A stretch of DNA of 5,418 nt from an uncultured Bacteroidales bacterium (GTDB lineage: Bacteria > Bacteroidota > Bacteroidia > Bacteroidales > Bacteroidaceae). Both the position numbers and the translations under genes were made by a program. The DNA lies in the NCBI GenBank assembly GCA_937916465.1, contig CALFTK010000007.1, positions 1 to 5,418 of the forward strand. The letters run 5' to 3'. The notes beneath the pieces were generated by a model. The model had not been told where the DNA came from, made no database searches, and saw nothing but the letters and a program-made list of their open reading frames with translations. This document shows positions 1 to 5,418 of this stretch, one piece after another; the stretch's first letter is position 1, and every line of letters starts with the position of its first letter.

Positions 1-226
1 TGTCACCGGAGTAGGAGTAGTGTGCAGGCATGTTCTCTATGAGAAAACGTGCGGCTGCCAGTTTTTCGGGATGGGAGGCATAGTGTTCAAGTACACGTTC
101 CAACTCCGGACGGTTACTGCCTGCCTGTGTAAGGCTTTCACGTAACAGGCCGGATTCATTACAACTGCATAAGCAGAGCAAGGACAACATCAGTAACGAT
201 GTTGATTTTGTGGTTTTTCTTTTCAT
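1..226 (-). CDS. Partial lipoprotein, likely transglutaminase-like family (N-terminal 75 codons)
   Basis: The reading frame starts at ATG 226 and runs open off the left edge, so only the N-terminus is visible. Residues 1-22 form a lipoprotein signal peptide: basic MKRKTTK, a Leu-rich core, then the lipobox L19-C20-S21-C22. C22 would be lipidated and become the mature N-terminus. The mature part begins NESGLLRESL and continues with ELERVLEHYA (41-50) and FLIENMPAHYSYSG (61-74). From memory, this opening (a VLEHY segment followed by FLIENMP.HYSY) is typical of Bacteroidetes lipoproteins that carry a transglutaminase-like domain further downstream. That catalytic domain lies outside the window, so the enzymatic call is an inference. 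No strong Shine-Dalgarno sequence precedes the ATG, as is usual in this phylum. The gene follows lgt on the same strand after 60 bases and its product is a predicted substrate of Lgt. Confidence 0.8.
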   Translation of the reverse strand, partial: MKRKTTKSTSLLMLSLLCLCSCNESGLLRESLTQAGSNRPELERVLEHYASHPEKLAAARFLIENMPAHYSYSGD

Positions 227-257
227 CTTTAGTGTGTTTTAGTTATTAATATGTTTT

Positions 258-265
258 CAAAATTA
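258..265 (-). promoter_or_regulatory. Possible -7 box upstream of the lipoprotein gene
   Basis: On the minus strand these bases read TAATTTTG, a perfect match to the Bacteroidetes -7 consensus TAnnTTTG, in the 60-base gap between lgt and the lipoprotein gene. A transcript would start near 252 and have a leader of about 26 bases. I could not find a good TTG/TTTG -33 partner 18-21 bases upstream. In AT-rich DNA an 8-mer like this can occur by chance, so the gene may simply be read through from lgt. Confidence 0.3.
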
Positions 266-286
266 AATAATCAGTTTATAGTTTAG

Positions 287-1129
287 TTATCTGTTTTGTT
301 TTTGTTTTATACCTCTGTAAATTAAATAAGCACCTATAAGAATAAACGGAATACTCAGTATCTGTCCCATATCTAAAGCCATTCCCTCTTCAAAATCTAC
401 CTGAACCTCTTTGCAGAACTCCACAAAAAAACGGAATGTAAAGATTGTGGCCAGACAGAAACCAAAATAGAAACCGCTACCAACCATATCTTTATGCTTC
501 TTATATATAAGGATAGATATAATAAAGATGATAAAATAGGCTATAGCTTCATAAAGTTGTGCCGGATGACGTGGAAAATCTTCGCCAAGTGCAGCAAAGA
601 TAAATCCCCAATCGGTACCAGTGGCCTTTCCCACTATCTCTGAATTCATCAGGTTGCCAATACGTATGCAGCCCGCTGTAAAAGGTGTGGCTACACAAAT
701 CATATCCACCACCTCTAAAAGTTTAACTTTGTACTTTCTGCAATAGAGATATATAGCTATAAATATACCTATTGTTCCGCCGTGGCTTGCCAATCCTGCA
801 TATCCTACCATCTTTACACCATTTGGAGTGAAAGCTATAGGCAGCAACATCTCTATAATATGTTCAAAACTGCTTAGATAGTAGTCCGGCTGATAGAAAA
901 TACAATGTCCCAAACGTGCGCCTATCAGGATACCCAAAAAACAGTAAATAAATAGCGGTTCAAATGTGTCGTCGCTTATCTTTCGGTCTTTAAAGAACTT
1001 TCTAACCAAAAAATATGCAGCCACCAGTCCTATACACCACATAAGCGAATAGTATCTAACAGGCAGTCGTCCAAACAGTCTGAACAGTTCAAGTTCAGGA
1101 TTCCAAACAACAGATAATAGGTTGAACAT
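287..1129 (-). CDS. lgt: Prolipoprotein diacylglyceryl transferase (Lgt)
   Basis: Lgt is the inner-membrane enzyme that moves a diacylglyceryl group from phosphatidylglycerol to the lipobox cysteine of prolipoproteins, the first step of lipoprotein maturation. The 280-residue product is a multi-pass membrane protein with about seven hydrophobic segments, close to the family's usual length. Family signatures are seen in order: the IGARLGH region (69-75), the SHGG motif (115-118) with the essential-type histidine H116, RIGNLMN (156-162) with R156, RHPAQLYE (187-194), and the FRFFVEF segment (232-238) near the C-terminus. The ATG at 1129 keeps the N-terminal amphipathic part and the RYYSLMW segment that Lgt proteins have before the first membrane helix. 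Starting at Met30 would cut into it. The start lies 13 bases after the ychF stop, so the two genes are probably on one transcript. No key residue appears to be missing. Confidence 0.96.
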   Translation of the reverse strand: MFNLLSVVWNPELELFRLFGRLPVRYYSLMWCIGLVAAYFLVRKFFKDRKISDDTFEPLFIYCFLGILIGARLGHCIFYQPDYYLSSFEHIIEMLLPIAFTPNGVKMVGYAGLASHGGTIGIFIAIYLYCRKYKVKLLEVVDMICVATPFTAGCIRIGNLMNSEIVGKATGTDWGFIFAALGEDFPRHPAQLYEAIAYFIIFIISILIYKKHKDMVGSGFYFGFCLATIFTFRFFVEFCKEVQVDFEEGMALDMGQILSIPFILIGAYLIYRGIKQKQNR

Positions 1130-1142
1130 AGTGTTTTAAATT

Positions 1143-2243
1143 TTATACGTTGAATCTGAAGTGCATTATGTCGCCGTCCTGTACAACATACTCTTTTCCT
1201 TCCACGCCCAATTTTCCTGCCTCTTTAACAGCTGCTTCGGAACCTAATTCCACGTAGTCGTCGTATTTTATAACCTCAGCACGAATGAATCCCTTTTCAA
1301 AATCGGTATGAATAACACCGGCACATTGAGGTGCTTTCCATCCCTTGCGGTATGTCCAGGCCTTTACCTCCATAGGACCTGCAGTGATAAATGTCTGTAG
1401 GTCTAACAGGGTGTATGCCGATTTGATAAGCTTTGACACTCCCGATTCCTCTAATCCAATCTCTTCAAGGAACATCTGTCTGTCTTCGTATGAATCCAGT
1501 TCGGCTATTTCCGATTCCGTTTTGGCAGCAATGACCAGTAACTGAGCATTTTCATCTTTAATGGCATCGCGCACCATATCCACATATTTGTTTCCGTTTA
1601 TGGCGCTGCCCTCATCTACATTACAAACGTAGAGAACAGGTTTTGATGTAAGCAGAAATAGTTCCTGAGAAATCTTCTCTTCCTCTTTAGATTCCAATGC
1701 CACTGTTCTTGCCGATTTTCCCTGCAAGAGAGCCTCCTTGTAACGTAGCAGCAGATTACATACCACCTTTGCGTTCTTGTCGCCTGCGGCAGCCTGTTTC
1801 TGAATTTTCTGTAAGCGCAGTTCTACGCTCTCCAAATCCTTAATCTGAAGCTCTGTGTCTATAATCTCTTTATCGCGGATAGGGTTTACACTACCATCTA
1901 CGTGGGTTACATTTTCGTCATCAAAACAACGCAACACGTGAATAATGGCATCGGTCTCTCTGATGTTAGCCAAAAATTTATTACCCAGTCCTTCGCCTTT
2001 GCTGGCACCTTTTACCAATCCTGCTATATCAACAATTTCTACCGTAGCCGGAACAATTCTGCCGGGATTGACCAGTTCTGCCAGTTTGTTCAATCGTTCA
2101 TCCGGTACGTTTATAGTACCTACATTAGGTTCTATTGTACAGAAAGGAAAGTTTGCTGCCTGCGCCTTTGCGCTTGACAGACAGTTAAAAAGGGTTGACT
2201 TACCTACGTTGGGCAGTCCTACTATTCCGCATTGTAATGCCAT
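1143..2243 (-). CDS. ychF: YchF/OLA1-type ribosome-associated ATPase
   Basis: YchF is a cytosolic P-loop protein of the Obg-related family that hydrolyses ATP in preference to GTP, binds ribosomes and influences stress responses. The product is 366 residues, the usual full length. Visible elements are the G1 P-loop GLPNVGKST (9-17), the conserved NFPFCTIEPN stretch (31-40), G3 as DIAGL (72-76), and a G4 position reading NVDE (208-211) in place of the NKxD of true GTPases. That replacement explains the loss of guanine specificity in this family. A helical coiled-coil segment lies around 125-200, between G3 and G4, and a C-terminal TGS domain covers about 283-366, ending in the characteristic DIMHFRFNV. 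Start ATG 2243 gives the family-typical N-terminus MALQCGIVGLPNVGKS. It is followed closely by lgt and preceded by a candidate promoter of its own. No oddities are seen. Confidence 0.97.
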   Translation of the reverse strand: MALQCGIVGLPNVGKSTLFNCLSSAKAQAANFPFCTIEPNVGTINVPDERLNKLAELVNPGRIVPATVEIVDIAGLVKGASKGEGLGNKFLANIRETDAIIHVLRCFDDENVTHVDGSVNPIRDKEIIDTELQIKDLESVELRLQKIQKQAAAGDKNAKVVCNLLLRYKEALLQGKSARTVALESKEEEKISQELFLLTSKPVLYVCNVDEGSAINGNKYVDMVRDAIKDENAQLLVIAAKTESEIAELDSYEDRQMFLEEIGLEESGVSKLIKSAYTLLDLQTFITAGPMEVKAWTYRKGWKAPQCAGVIHTDFEKGFIRAEVIKYDDYVELGSEAAVKEAGKLGVEGKEYVVQDGDIMHFRFNV

Positions 2244-2284
2244 ATCTTATTATTCGTTTATTCCAGTTTTAGTGAAAAATTTTT

Positions 2285-2315
2285 CAAAAGTACTCATTTT
2301 GTGCGTTTATTACAA
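2285..2315 (-). promoter_or_regulatory. Candidate Bacteroidetes-type promoter for ychF-lgt
   Basis: On the minus strand a TTG (2315-2313) lies 20 bases before TACTTTTG (2292-2285), a perfect TAnnTTTG -7 box. Transcription would begin near 2279 and leave a leader of about 36 bases before the ychF ATG. The -33 element falls in the last codons of the DUF4294 gene, so ychF could be expressed both independently and by read-through. The match to the phylum consensus and its spacing is seen in the sequence. Activity is inferred. Confidence 0.55.
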
Positions 2316-2918
2316 CATATCATGGTCTATAAGGTATATGATTTCTTCAATAGCTTCATCTTCTTCATTGTTTTGAGGGTCATATTCCTTTTTCAATGTT
2401 GCTCCAAAAAGCGATGCAAACACTTGGTAAAAATTAGCTTTAAAACCACCCATAAAGGCATTTATCAGTTCAAAACCTGTCTGATTACACTCTCGGTCAA
2501 TCAGTTTTATTAGCAGTTTACCCTGTGAAAGAGTCAGTTTTTTCATTTCAGGCAGATATTGATCCCAAACACCCTTTTCAACCTGTTCTATATGTTTCTG
2601 TTTTGCATCATCGTCGGGTAATGTCTGCAAATAAAGATATGTCTCAACCAATATCCCCTTAACCTCTTTTGCCAAAGGATAGGTCTTCATTACATTATGA
2701 ACCAACTTATCATATCTGCGTTGTTTGCGTACGTTGGTAAAAGTCCTTCTGCCATAAATGGTAACTTCATATAGGTCGAAAGAGGGAATGGTATCGCCTT
2801 TATAGACGGTACTCAGCGCCACATTTATCTTGTCCTGCTTTGACTTGTCGGCAAACATCATTTGCGGAATGGTCAATAATGCTATGATTATCAATATGTG
2901 TGCATTACTTCTTTTCAT
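2310..2918 (-). CDS. DUF4294-like exported protein of unknown function
   Basis: The 202-residue product starts with a Sec-type signal peptide: MKRSNAH, a hydrophobic core at 8-19, and a likely cleavage after MMFA (A23). There is no lipobox cysteine, so a soluble periplasmic protein is expected. The mature protein is mostly charged and helical. Its best-marked stretches are YDKLVHNVMKTYPLAKEV (69-86), LTLSQGKLLIKLIDRE (128-143) with NQTGFELI after it, and FKANFYQVFASLFGATLKKE (159-178). This pattern matches what I remember of the Bacteroidetes family DUF4294, for which I know no established function. The C-terminal 25 residues are acidic. It is the first gene of the leftward series DUF4294-ychF-lgt-lipoprotein, with 66 bases before ychF, and it is transcribed divergently from the helix-hairpin-helix/barrel gene. 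The family call is from memory and was not searched. Confidence 0.85.
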   Translation of the reverse strand: MKRSNAHILIIIALLTIPQMMFADKSKQDKINVALSTVYKGDTIPSFDLYEVTIYGRRTFTNVRKQRRYDKLVHNVMKTYPLAKEVKGILVETYLYLQTLPDDDAKQKHIEQVEKGVWDQYLPEMKKLTLSQGKLLIKLIDRECNQTGFELINAFMGGFKANFYQVFASLFGATLKKEYDPQNNEEDEAIEEIIYLIDHDML

Positions 2919-2926
2919 ATCAGGTG

Positions 2927-2956
2927 CGAAGATACGAATAAGAAATGAAAGTCAAA
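2927..2956 (-). promoter_or_regulatory. Candidate promoter for the DUF4294 gene, very close to the ATG
   Basis: On the minus strand TTTG (2956-2953) lies 18 bases before TATCTTCG (2934-2927), a seven-of-eight match to TAnnTTTG (C replaces one T). Transcription would start around 2921-2923, only a few bases before the ATG at 2918. The mRNA would be nearly leaderless, with no room for a Shine-Dalgarno sequence. The promoter match supports 2918 as the furthest possible start. Later Met20/Met21 starts would delete the signal peptide. Confidence 0.6.
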
Positions 2957-2958
2957 TA

Positions 2959-2989
2959 TTCGTTATTACAATATTAAATCCTATTTTTG
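2959..2989 (+). promoter_or_regulatory. Candidate promoter for the helix-hairpin-helix/barrel gene
   Basis: TATTTTTG at 2982-2989 is a perfect TAnnTTTG -7 box. A weaker -33 element, TTCG at 2959-2962 (three of four bases of TTTG), lies 19 bases upstream. Transcription would start near 2994-2996, leaving a leader of about 26 bases before ATG 3021. The leader is A/T-rich without a clear Shine-Dalgarno sequence. The -33 box lies two bases from the -33 box of the opposite-strand promoter. Confidence 0.55.
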
Positions 2990-3020
2990 CACCGAATACC
3001 ATTTAATAGACAGATATACT

Positions 3021-5009
3021 ATGAAAAAAGTTTTTTTTGTTGCAACACTTTTGTTGTCAAGCATTCAGTTTTATGCAACTCCAGATAGTTGGGAAGAGAT
3101 ACTTGAAACAGTATTGATAGAAGACGATATACCCGAATGGGAGATAGAACAGATGTGTGAAGAGTTAGAGATTTTGCACAGTACCCCCATTAACATAAAT
3201 ACAGCAACCATAGAAGAACTTTCGCAGTTGCCCTTCCTTTCCGGATGGCAGATAGAGAATATTCACGAATACATTTACCTGCACGGTCAGATGCAGACAT
3301 TGGGAGAACTGCAATTAGTTGGTGGAATAGATTACCACACCCGTGAACTTTTAAAACACTTTCTCTATGCTGCCCCTGTAGAAGTAAAAAAAGAAATCTC
3401 AGCAAAAGATGTTTTCAAGTACGGCAGACAGGAAATTGTATCAAGAATAGATGTACCTATGTATAAAAGAGAAGGATTTCTATATCATTCTCAGGAAGAA
3501 CTGGAACGTTATCCAAATCGCAAATATATGGGTAGCCCATATAGCCACAACATACGCTACTCATTCAATTATAACAATAAAATCAGGTTTGGAATAACTG
3601 CCGATACCGATGCAGGCGAACCTTTTTTTGGTAAAAACAGATACGGCTACGATTTCTATTCTCCATACATCCAGATAAAAGATATGTGGGGATTTAAAAA
3701 TGTGGTAGTTGGAAATCTTAAGGCCAATATAGGGTACGGACTTATGGCAAACAGTGGTTTCAGTTTGGGAAAGAGTATGTCAATATCGGCAATTGACAGG
3801 GGTAATACCGGATTCAGACCACATTCGTCTGTATCGGAACAAGGGTATTACAGCGGTGTGGCAATGGTACGTTCCATAGGAAAGATAAATGTATCGGTAA
3901 TGGCGGCACACACCCCAACAGATGCCACATTGAAAACAGATACGCTAATATCCTCTTTCAAAACAGATGGCTATCATCGTACCCCTTTAGAATGGCAGAA
4001 AAAGAGAAACGTATCTGTAAACACACTCTACGCAGGAATTTCCAGAAATTATAACGGAACAGTGATAGGAGTAAATGCTATCTATGAAAGGTGTTCTCTG
4101 CCTACTGCATACGGAACTGTTTATAAGGGTGTGTCAGCACACTATTCCATAAGACGATCCAAATATCATTTTGCCGGAGAGACATCATTTTCGGGTAATT
4201 TCGCATTTGCCACTCTGAATACTTTATCTTTAAAACTATCAAACAATCTTGATTTACAGATGCTGTATAGGTTCTATTCCCCGCAGTATAGAATGTTACA
4301 CGCAAATGCTTTTGCAGAGGGAGCAGTCACTAACGAAGAGGGACTATATACTGCTATTACATACAAATGGCGCAAATTGAAACTGATAGGTTATATAGAT
4401 AAGTTTCATCACCCAAAACCCACAAGCAGAGCATCTTTGGCATCGGATGGGGTTGATGCTAAACTGCAAATAGAGTGGAAAAATACCGATGAAATGGCGT
4501 TAAAATGGAGCGTTAAGTATAAAAGCAAGCAGCAAGACCACAAAGAGAGTTGTACTATGCAGTATAAACAGACATTGCGCAGCAGTCTGCAGTGGAAACA
4601 GAGTTTTGGAACCATCTGTTCACTCCAATCCACATTCAATTACAGTTGCTATTCATTTCCTGCAAACAGTTATGAACATGGTTTTGGATTAACAGAATCT
4701 GTTTCTGTTCAACCATCGGAAAAACTATCCGGGAACATAACCTTTCACTATTTTAATACAGACAGTTATAGTTCTTCTGTTTCTATCTACGAAAAAGGTC
4801 TGCTTTATGGTTTTAACTACCAAACTCTGTCCGGCAGTGGTATGCGTCTGGCTGCACAGATAAAGTACAGTTTTACAAATTCGCTTTACATTATGGCAAA
4901 GTTTGGAGCAACAAAATACTTTGATAGAGAAACTATAGGTTCATTACAGCAACAAATCCATTCTTCTCACAAAGAAGATTTATCACTTCAACTACGCTAC
5001 AAATTCTGA
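3021..5009 (+). CDS. Helix-hairpin-helix protein with probable outer-membrane beta-barrel
   Basis: The 662-residue product has three parts. Residues 1-19 are a Sec signal peptide (MKKVFFVATLLL, cleavage expected after FYA). Residues 21-55 are strongly acidic (EEILE, EDDIPEWEIEQ, CEELEIL). Residues 56-117 resemble the ComEA-type helix-hairpin-helix: ININTATIEELSQLP (57-71), a helix, then GELQLVGGIDYHTRELLKHF (95-114), which matches the second hairpin. The first hairpin reads PFLSG in place of the PGIGP-type DNA-binding turn. Residues from about 130 to 662 alternate polar and aromatic/hydrophobic residues, are rich in Tyr, Ser, Gly and Asn, have no long hydrophobic helix, and end in LSLQLRYKF with a terminal Phe. 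This is the pattern of an outer-membrane beta-barrel. I recall similar Bacteroidetes proteins annotated only as helix-hairpin-helix domain proteins, with no known function. DNA binding or DNA uptake is possible by analogy to ComEA but unproven. The gene is monocistronic here and is followed by non-coding DNA. Confidence 0.85.
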   Translation: MKKVFFVATLLLSSIQFYATPDSWEEILETVLIEDDIPEWEIEQMCEELEILHSTPININTATIEELSQLPFLSGWQIENIHEYIYLHGQMQTLGELQLVGGIDYHTRELLKHFLYAAPVEVKKEISAKDVFKYGRQEIVSRIDVPMYKREGFLYHSQEELERYPNRKYMGSPYSHNIRYSFNYNNKIRFGITADTDAGEPFFGKNRYGYDFYSPYIQIKDMWGFKNVVVGNLKANIGYGLMANSGFSLGKSMSISAIDRGNTGFRPHSSVSEQGYYSGVAMVRSIGKINVSVMAAHTPTDATLKTDTLISSFKTDGYHRTPLEWQKKRNVSVNTLYAGISRNYNGTVIGVNAIYERCSLPTAYGTVYKGVSAHYSIRRSKYHFAGETSFSGNFAFATLNTLSLKLSNNLDLQMLYRFYSPQYRMLHANAFAEGAVTNEEGLYTAITYKWRKLKLIGYIDKFHHPKPTSRASLASDGVDAKLQIEWKNTDEMALKWSVKYKSKQQDHKESCTMQYKQTLRSSLQWKQSFGTICSLQSTFNYSCYSFPANSYEHGFGLTESVSVQPSEKLSGNITFHYFNTDSYSSSVSIYEKGLLYGFNYQTLSGSGMRLAAQIKYSFTNSLYIMAKFGATKYFDRETIGSLQQQIHSSHKEDLSLQLRYKF

Positions 5010-5019
5010 ATAATCCAAT

Positions 5020-5166
5020 TCAATTATTGTCTTTGTCCCTTTTTGTTCCTTGAATCTCCAGATCCCAAGGAGCAAAACCAGTTTCTTTCGCTATTTCCTC
5101 TCTTGTATATCCTTCACGTTTTTGAGATAGTGTATATCTGTTCAAGTTTATTTTGCCACAAATGCA
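5020..5166 (-). pseudogene. Decayed coding remnant with a helix-turn-helix-like segment
   Basis: One minus-strand frame is open for 48 codons, from after a TAG at 5169-5167 to a TGA at 5022-5020, with no ATG in frame. The segment from about 5139 to 5020 reads like real protein: it includes LSQKREGYTREEIAKETGF followed by PWDLEIQGTKRDKDNN. The TREEIAKETG part has the look of a winged-helix or helix-turn-helix recognition segment. From memory it resembles the region after the ATPase core in Bacteroidetes AAA (archaeal-ATPase-like) proteins, but I am not sure of the family. The upstream part of the frame runs into the 53-bp repeat and is not protein-like. The likeliest reading is a leftover 3' fragment of a lost gene whose upstream part has been replaced by the array. 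Chance openness of an AT-rich frame remains possible. Confidence 0.35.
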
Positions 5167-5359
5167 CTAAAAGTTTATTTCGTGGCAAGTTTATTGACGC
5201 TTATTTTGCCACAAGTGCACTAAAAGTTTATTTCGTGGCAAGTTTATTGATGCTTATTTTGCCACGAGTGCACTAAAAGTTTATTTCGTGGCAAGTTTAT
5301 TGACGCTTATTTTGCCACGAGTGGTAAAAATAATGCTTTAGCGGCAAGTTTATCGGTGC
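5148..5359. repeat. 53-bp tandem repeat array, four units, with internal inverted repeats
   Basis: Four head-to-tail units of exactly 53 bases begin at 5148, 5201, 5254 and 5307, each opening with TTATTTTGCCAC. Units 1-3 differ only at unit positions 13, 15 and 51. Unit 4 keeps positions 1-17 and the GGCAAGTTTAT block (37-47), but its core (18-36) and tail differ. In each unit the arm TTGCCAC(A/G)A at 6-14 faces TCGTGGCAA at 33-41. The pairing is perfect over 9 bases in unit 3, has one mismatch in units 1-2 and two in unit 4. The 18-base loop holds the palindrome GTGCAC in units 2-3. The right arm of one unit also pairs with the left arm of the next, 17 bases away. A second short motif, AAGTTTATT, occurs twice per unit. 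The period is not a multiple of three, so a repeated peptide is not encoded. The array follows the barrel gene by 138 bases. Its function is unknown. Confidence 0.93.
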
Positions 5360-5418
5360 TTTATTGACCTCAACTGAAAAAGGTTGTCACTTTTTGGAGA
5401 GTTAAACTTAATTGGTTA
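5360..5418. other. Unassigned AT-rich DNA at the right edge
   Basis: These 59 bases follow the array and contain no supported gene. They begin TTTATTGACC, which still resembles part of the repeat unit. They include a short inverted repeat, AAAAAG (5377-5382) and CTTTTT (5390-5395) around a 7-base loop. This is too weak and AT-rich to be called a terminator. The stretch could be the start of a further element beyond the window, but nothing here proves it. Confidence 0.4.

Noticed and set aside
1345..2376. Plus-strand open frames at 1345-1545, 1902-2177 and 1945-2376
   Set aside because: They lie wholly or mostly antisense to ychF, whose family identity is clear over its full length, and their translations show no protein family features.
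2301..2513. Plus-strand 70-codon open frame
   Set aside because: It is antisense to the DUF4294-like gene, which has a signal peptide and a convincing conserved protein.
3190..4639. Minus-strand open frames at 3190-3405, 4102-4305 and 4409-4639
   Set aside because: They are shadows inside the helix-hairpin-helix/barrel gene, with no supporting signals.
3021..5009. Naming the plus-strand gene comEA
   Set aside because: ComEA proteins are short and lack a large beta-barrel, and the first hairpin here is not canonical. Only a domain-level resemblance is supported.
5010..5050. Rho-independent terminator after the barrel gene
   Set aside because: There are T-rich runs, but I find no stable G/C-containing stem immediately before them.
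5043..5276. A 77-codon plus-strand open frame running into the tandem array
   Set aside because: It reads successive 53-bp units in different frames because 53 is not divisible by three. It ends inside unit 3, has no ribosome-binding signal, and has no recognisable protein character. It is better explained by stop-poor repeat DNA.
5148..5359. CRISPR array
   Set aside because: The units are contiguous 53-bp copies with no unique spacers between repeats, and no cas-like gene is present in the window.
5377..5395. AAAAAG/CTTTTT inverted repeat as a terminator
   Set aside because: The stem is only six pairs, five of them A-T, and there is no identified gene ending next to it.

Overview
The window looks like chromosomal DNA of a Bacteroidales bacterium (Bacteroides, Phocaeicola, Prevotella or a near relative). 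The evidence is moderately AT-rich DNA, weak Shine-Dalgarno sequences, upstream boxes of the Bacteroidetes type (TTTG or TTG about 18-20 bases before TAnnTTTG), and two proteins of types I know mainly from Bacteroidetes (a DUF4294-like secreted protein and a helix-hairpin-helix/outer-membrane-barrel protein). The genus cannot be fixed from the sequence alone.

Layout. From about 2.92 kb leftwards, four genes lie on the minus strand in the order DUF4294-like exported protein, ychF (translation-associated P-loop ATPase), lgt (prolipoprotein diacylglyceryl transferase), then the first 75 codons of a lipoprotein that resembles the N-terminus of Bacteroidetes transglutaminase-like lipoproteins. ychF and lgt are 13 bases apart and are probably co-transcribed. 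Promoter-like boxes also precede ychF and, less convincingly, the lipoprotein gene. At 2919-3020 a 102-base divergent region carries two back-to-back Bacteroidetes-type promoters. One serves the DUF4294 gene. The other serves a 662-residue plus-strand gene encoding an exported protein with a ComEA-like helix-hairpin-helix region followed by a probable outer-membrane beta-barrel.

The last 409 bases (5010-5418) hold no convincing intact gene. They contain a startless minus-strand coding remnant (about 5020-5166), an exact 53-bp-period tandem array (5148-5359: three near-identical units and a fourth of equal length with a replaced core), and about 59 bases of unassigned AT-rich DNA. Each array unit contains a GTGGCAA-type inverted repeat, so the arms alternate in orientation about every 26-27 bases.

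How the genes work together. Lgt attaches the diacylglyceryl group to lipobox cysteines, and the gene just downstream encodes such a lipoprotein. The DUF4294-like and barrel proteins are both predicted to be exported, so most of the window concerns the cell envelope; YchF is the cytosolic exception. The least explained items are the tandem array with its neighbouring gene remnant and the helix-hairpin-helix/barrel protein. I see no CRISPR, rRNA or tRNA gene, complete mobile element or obvious defence system.
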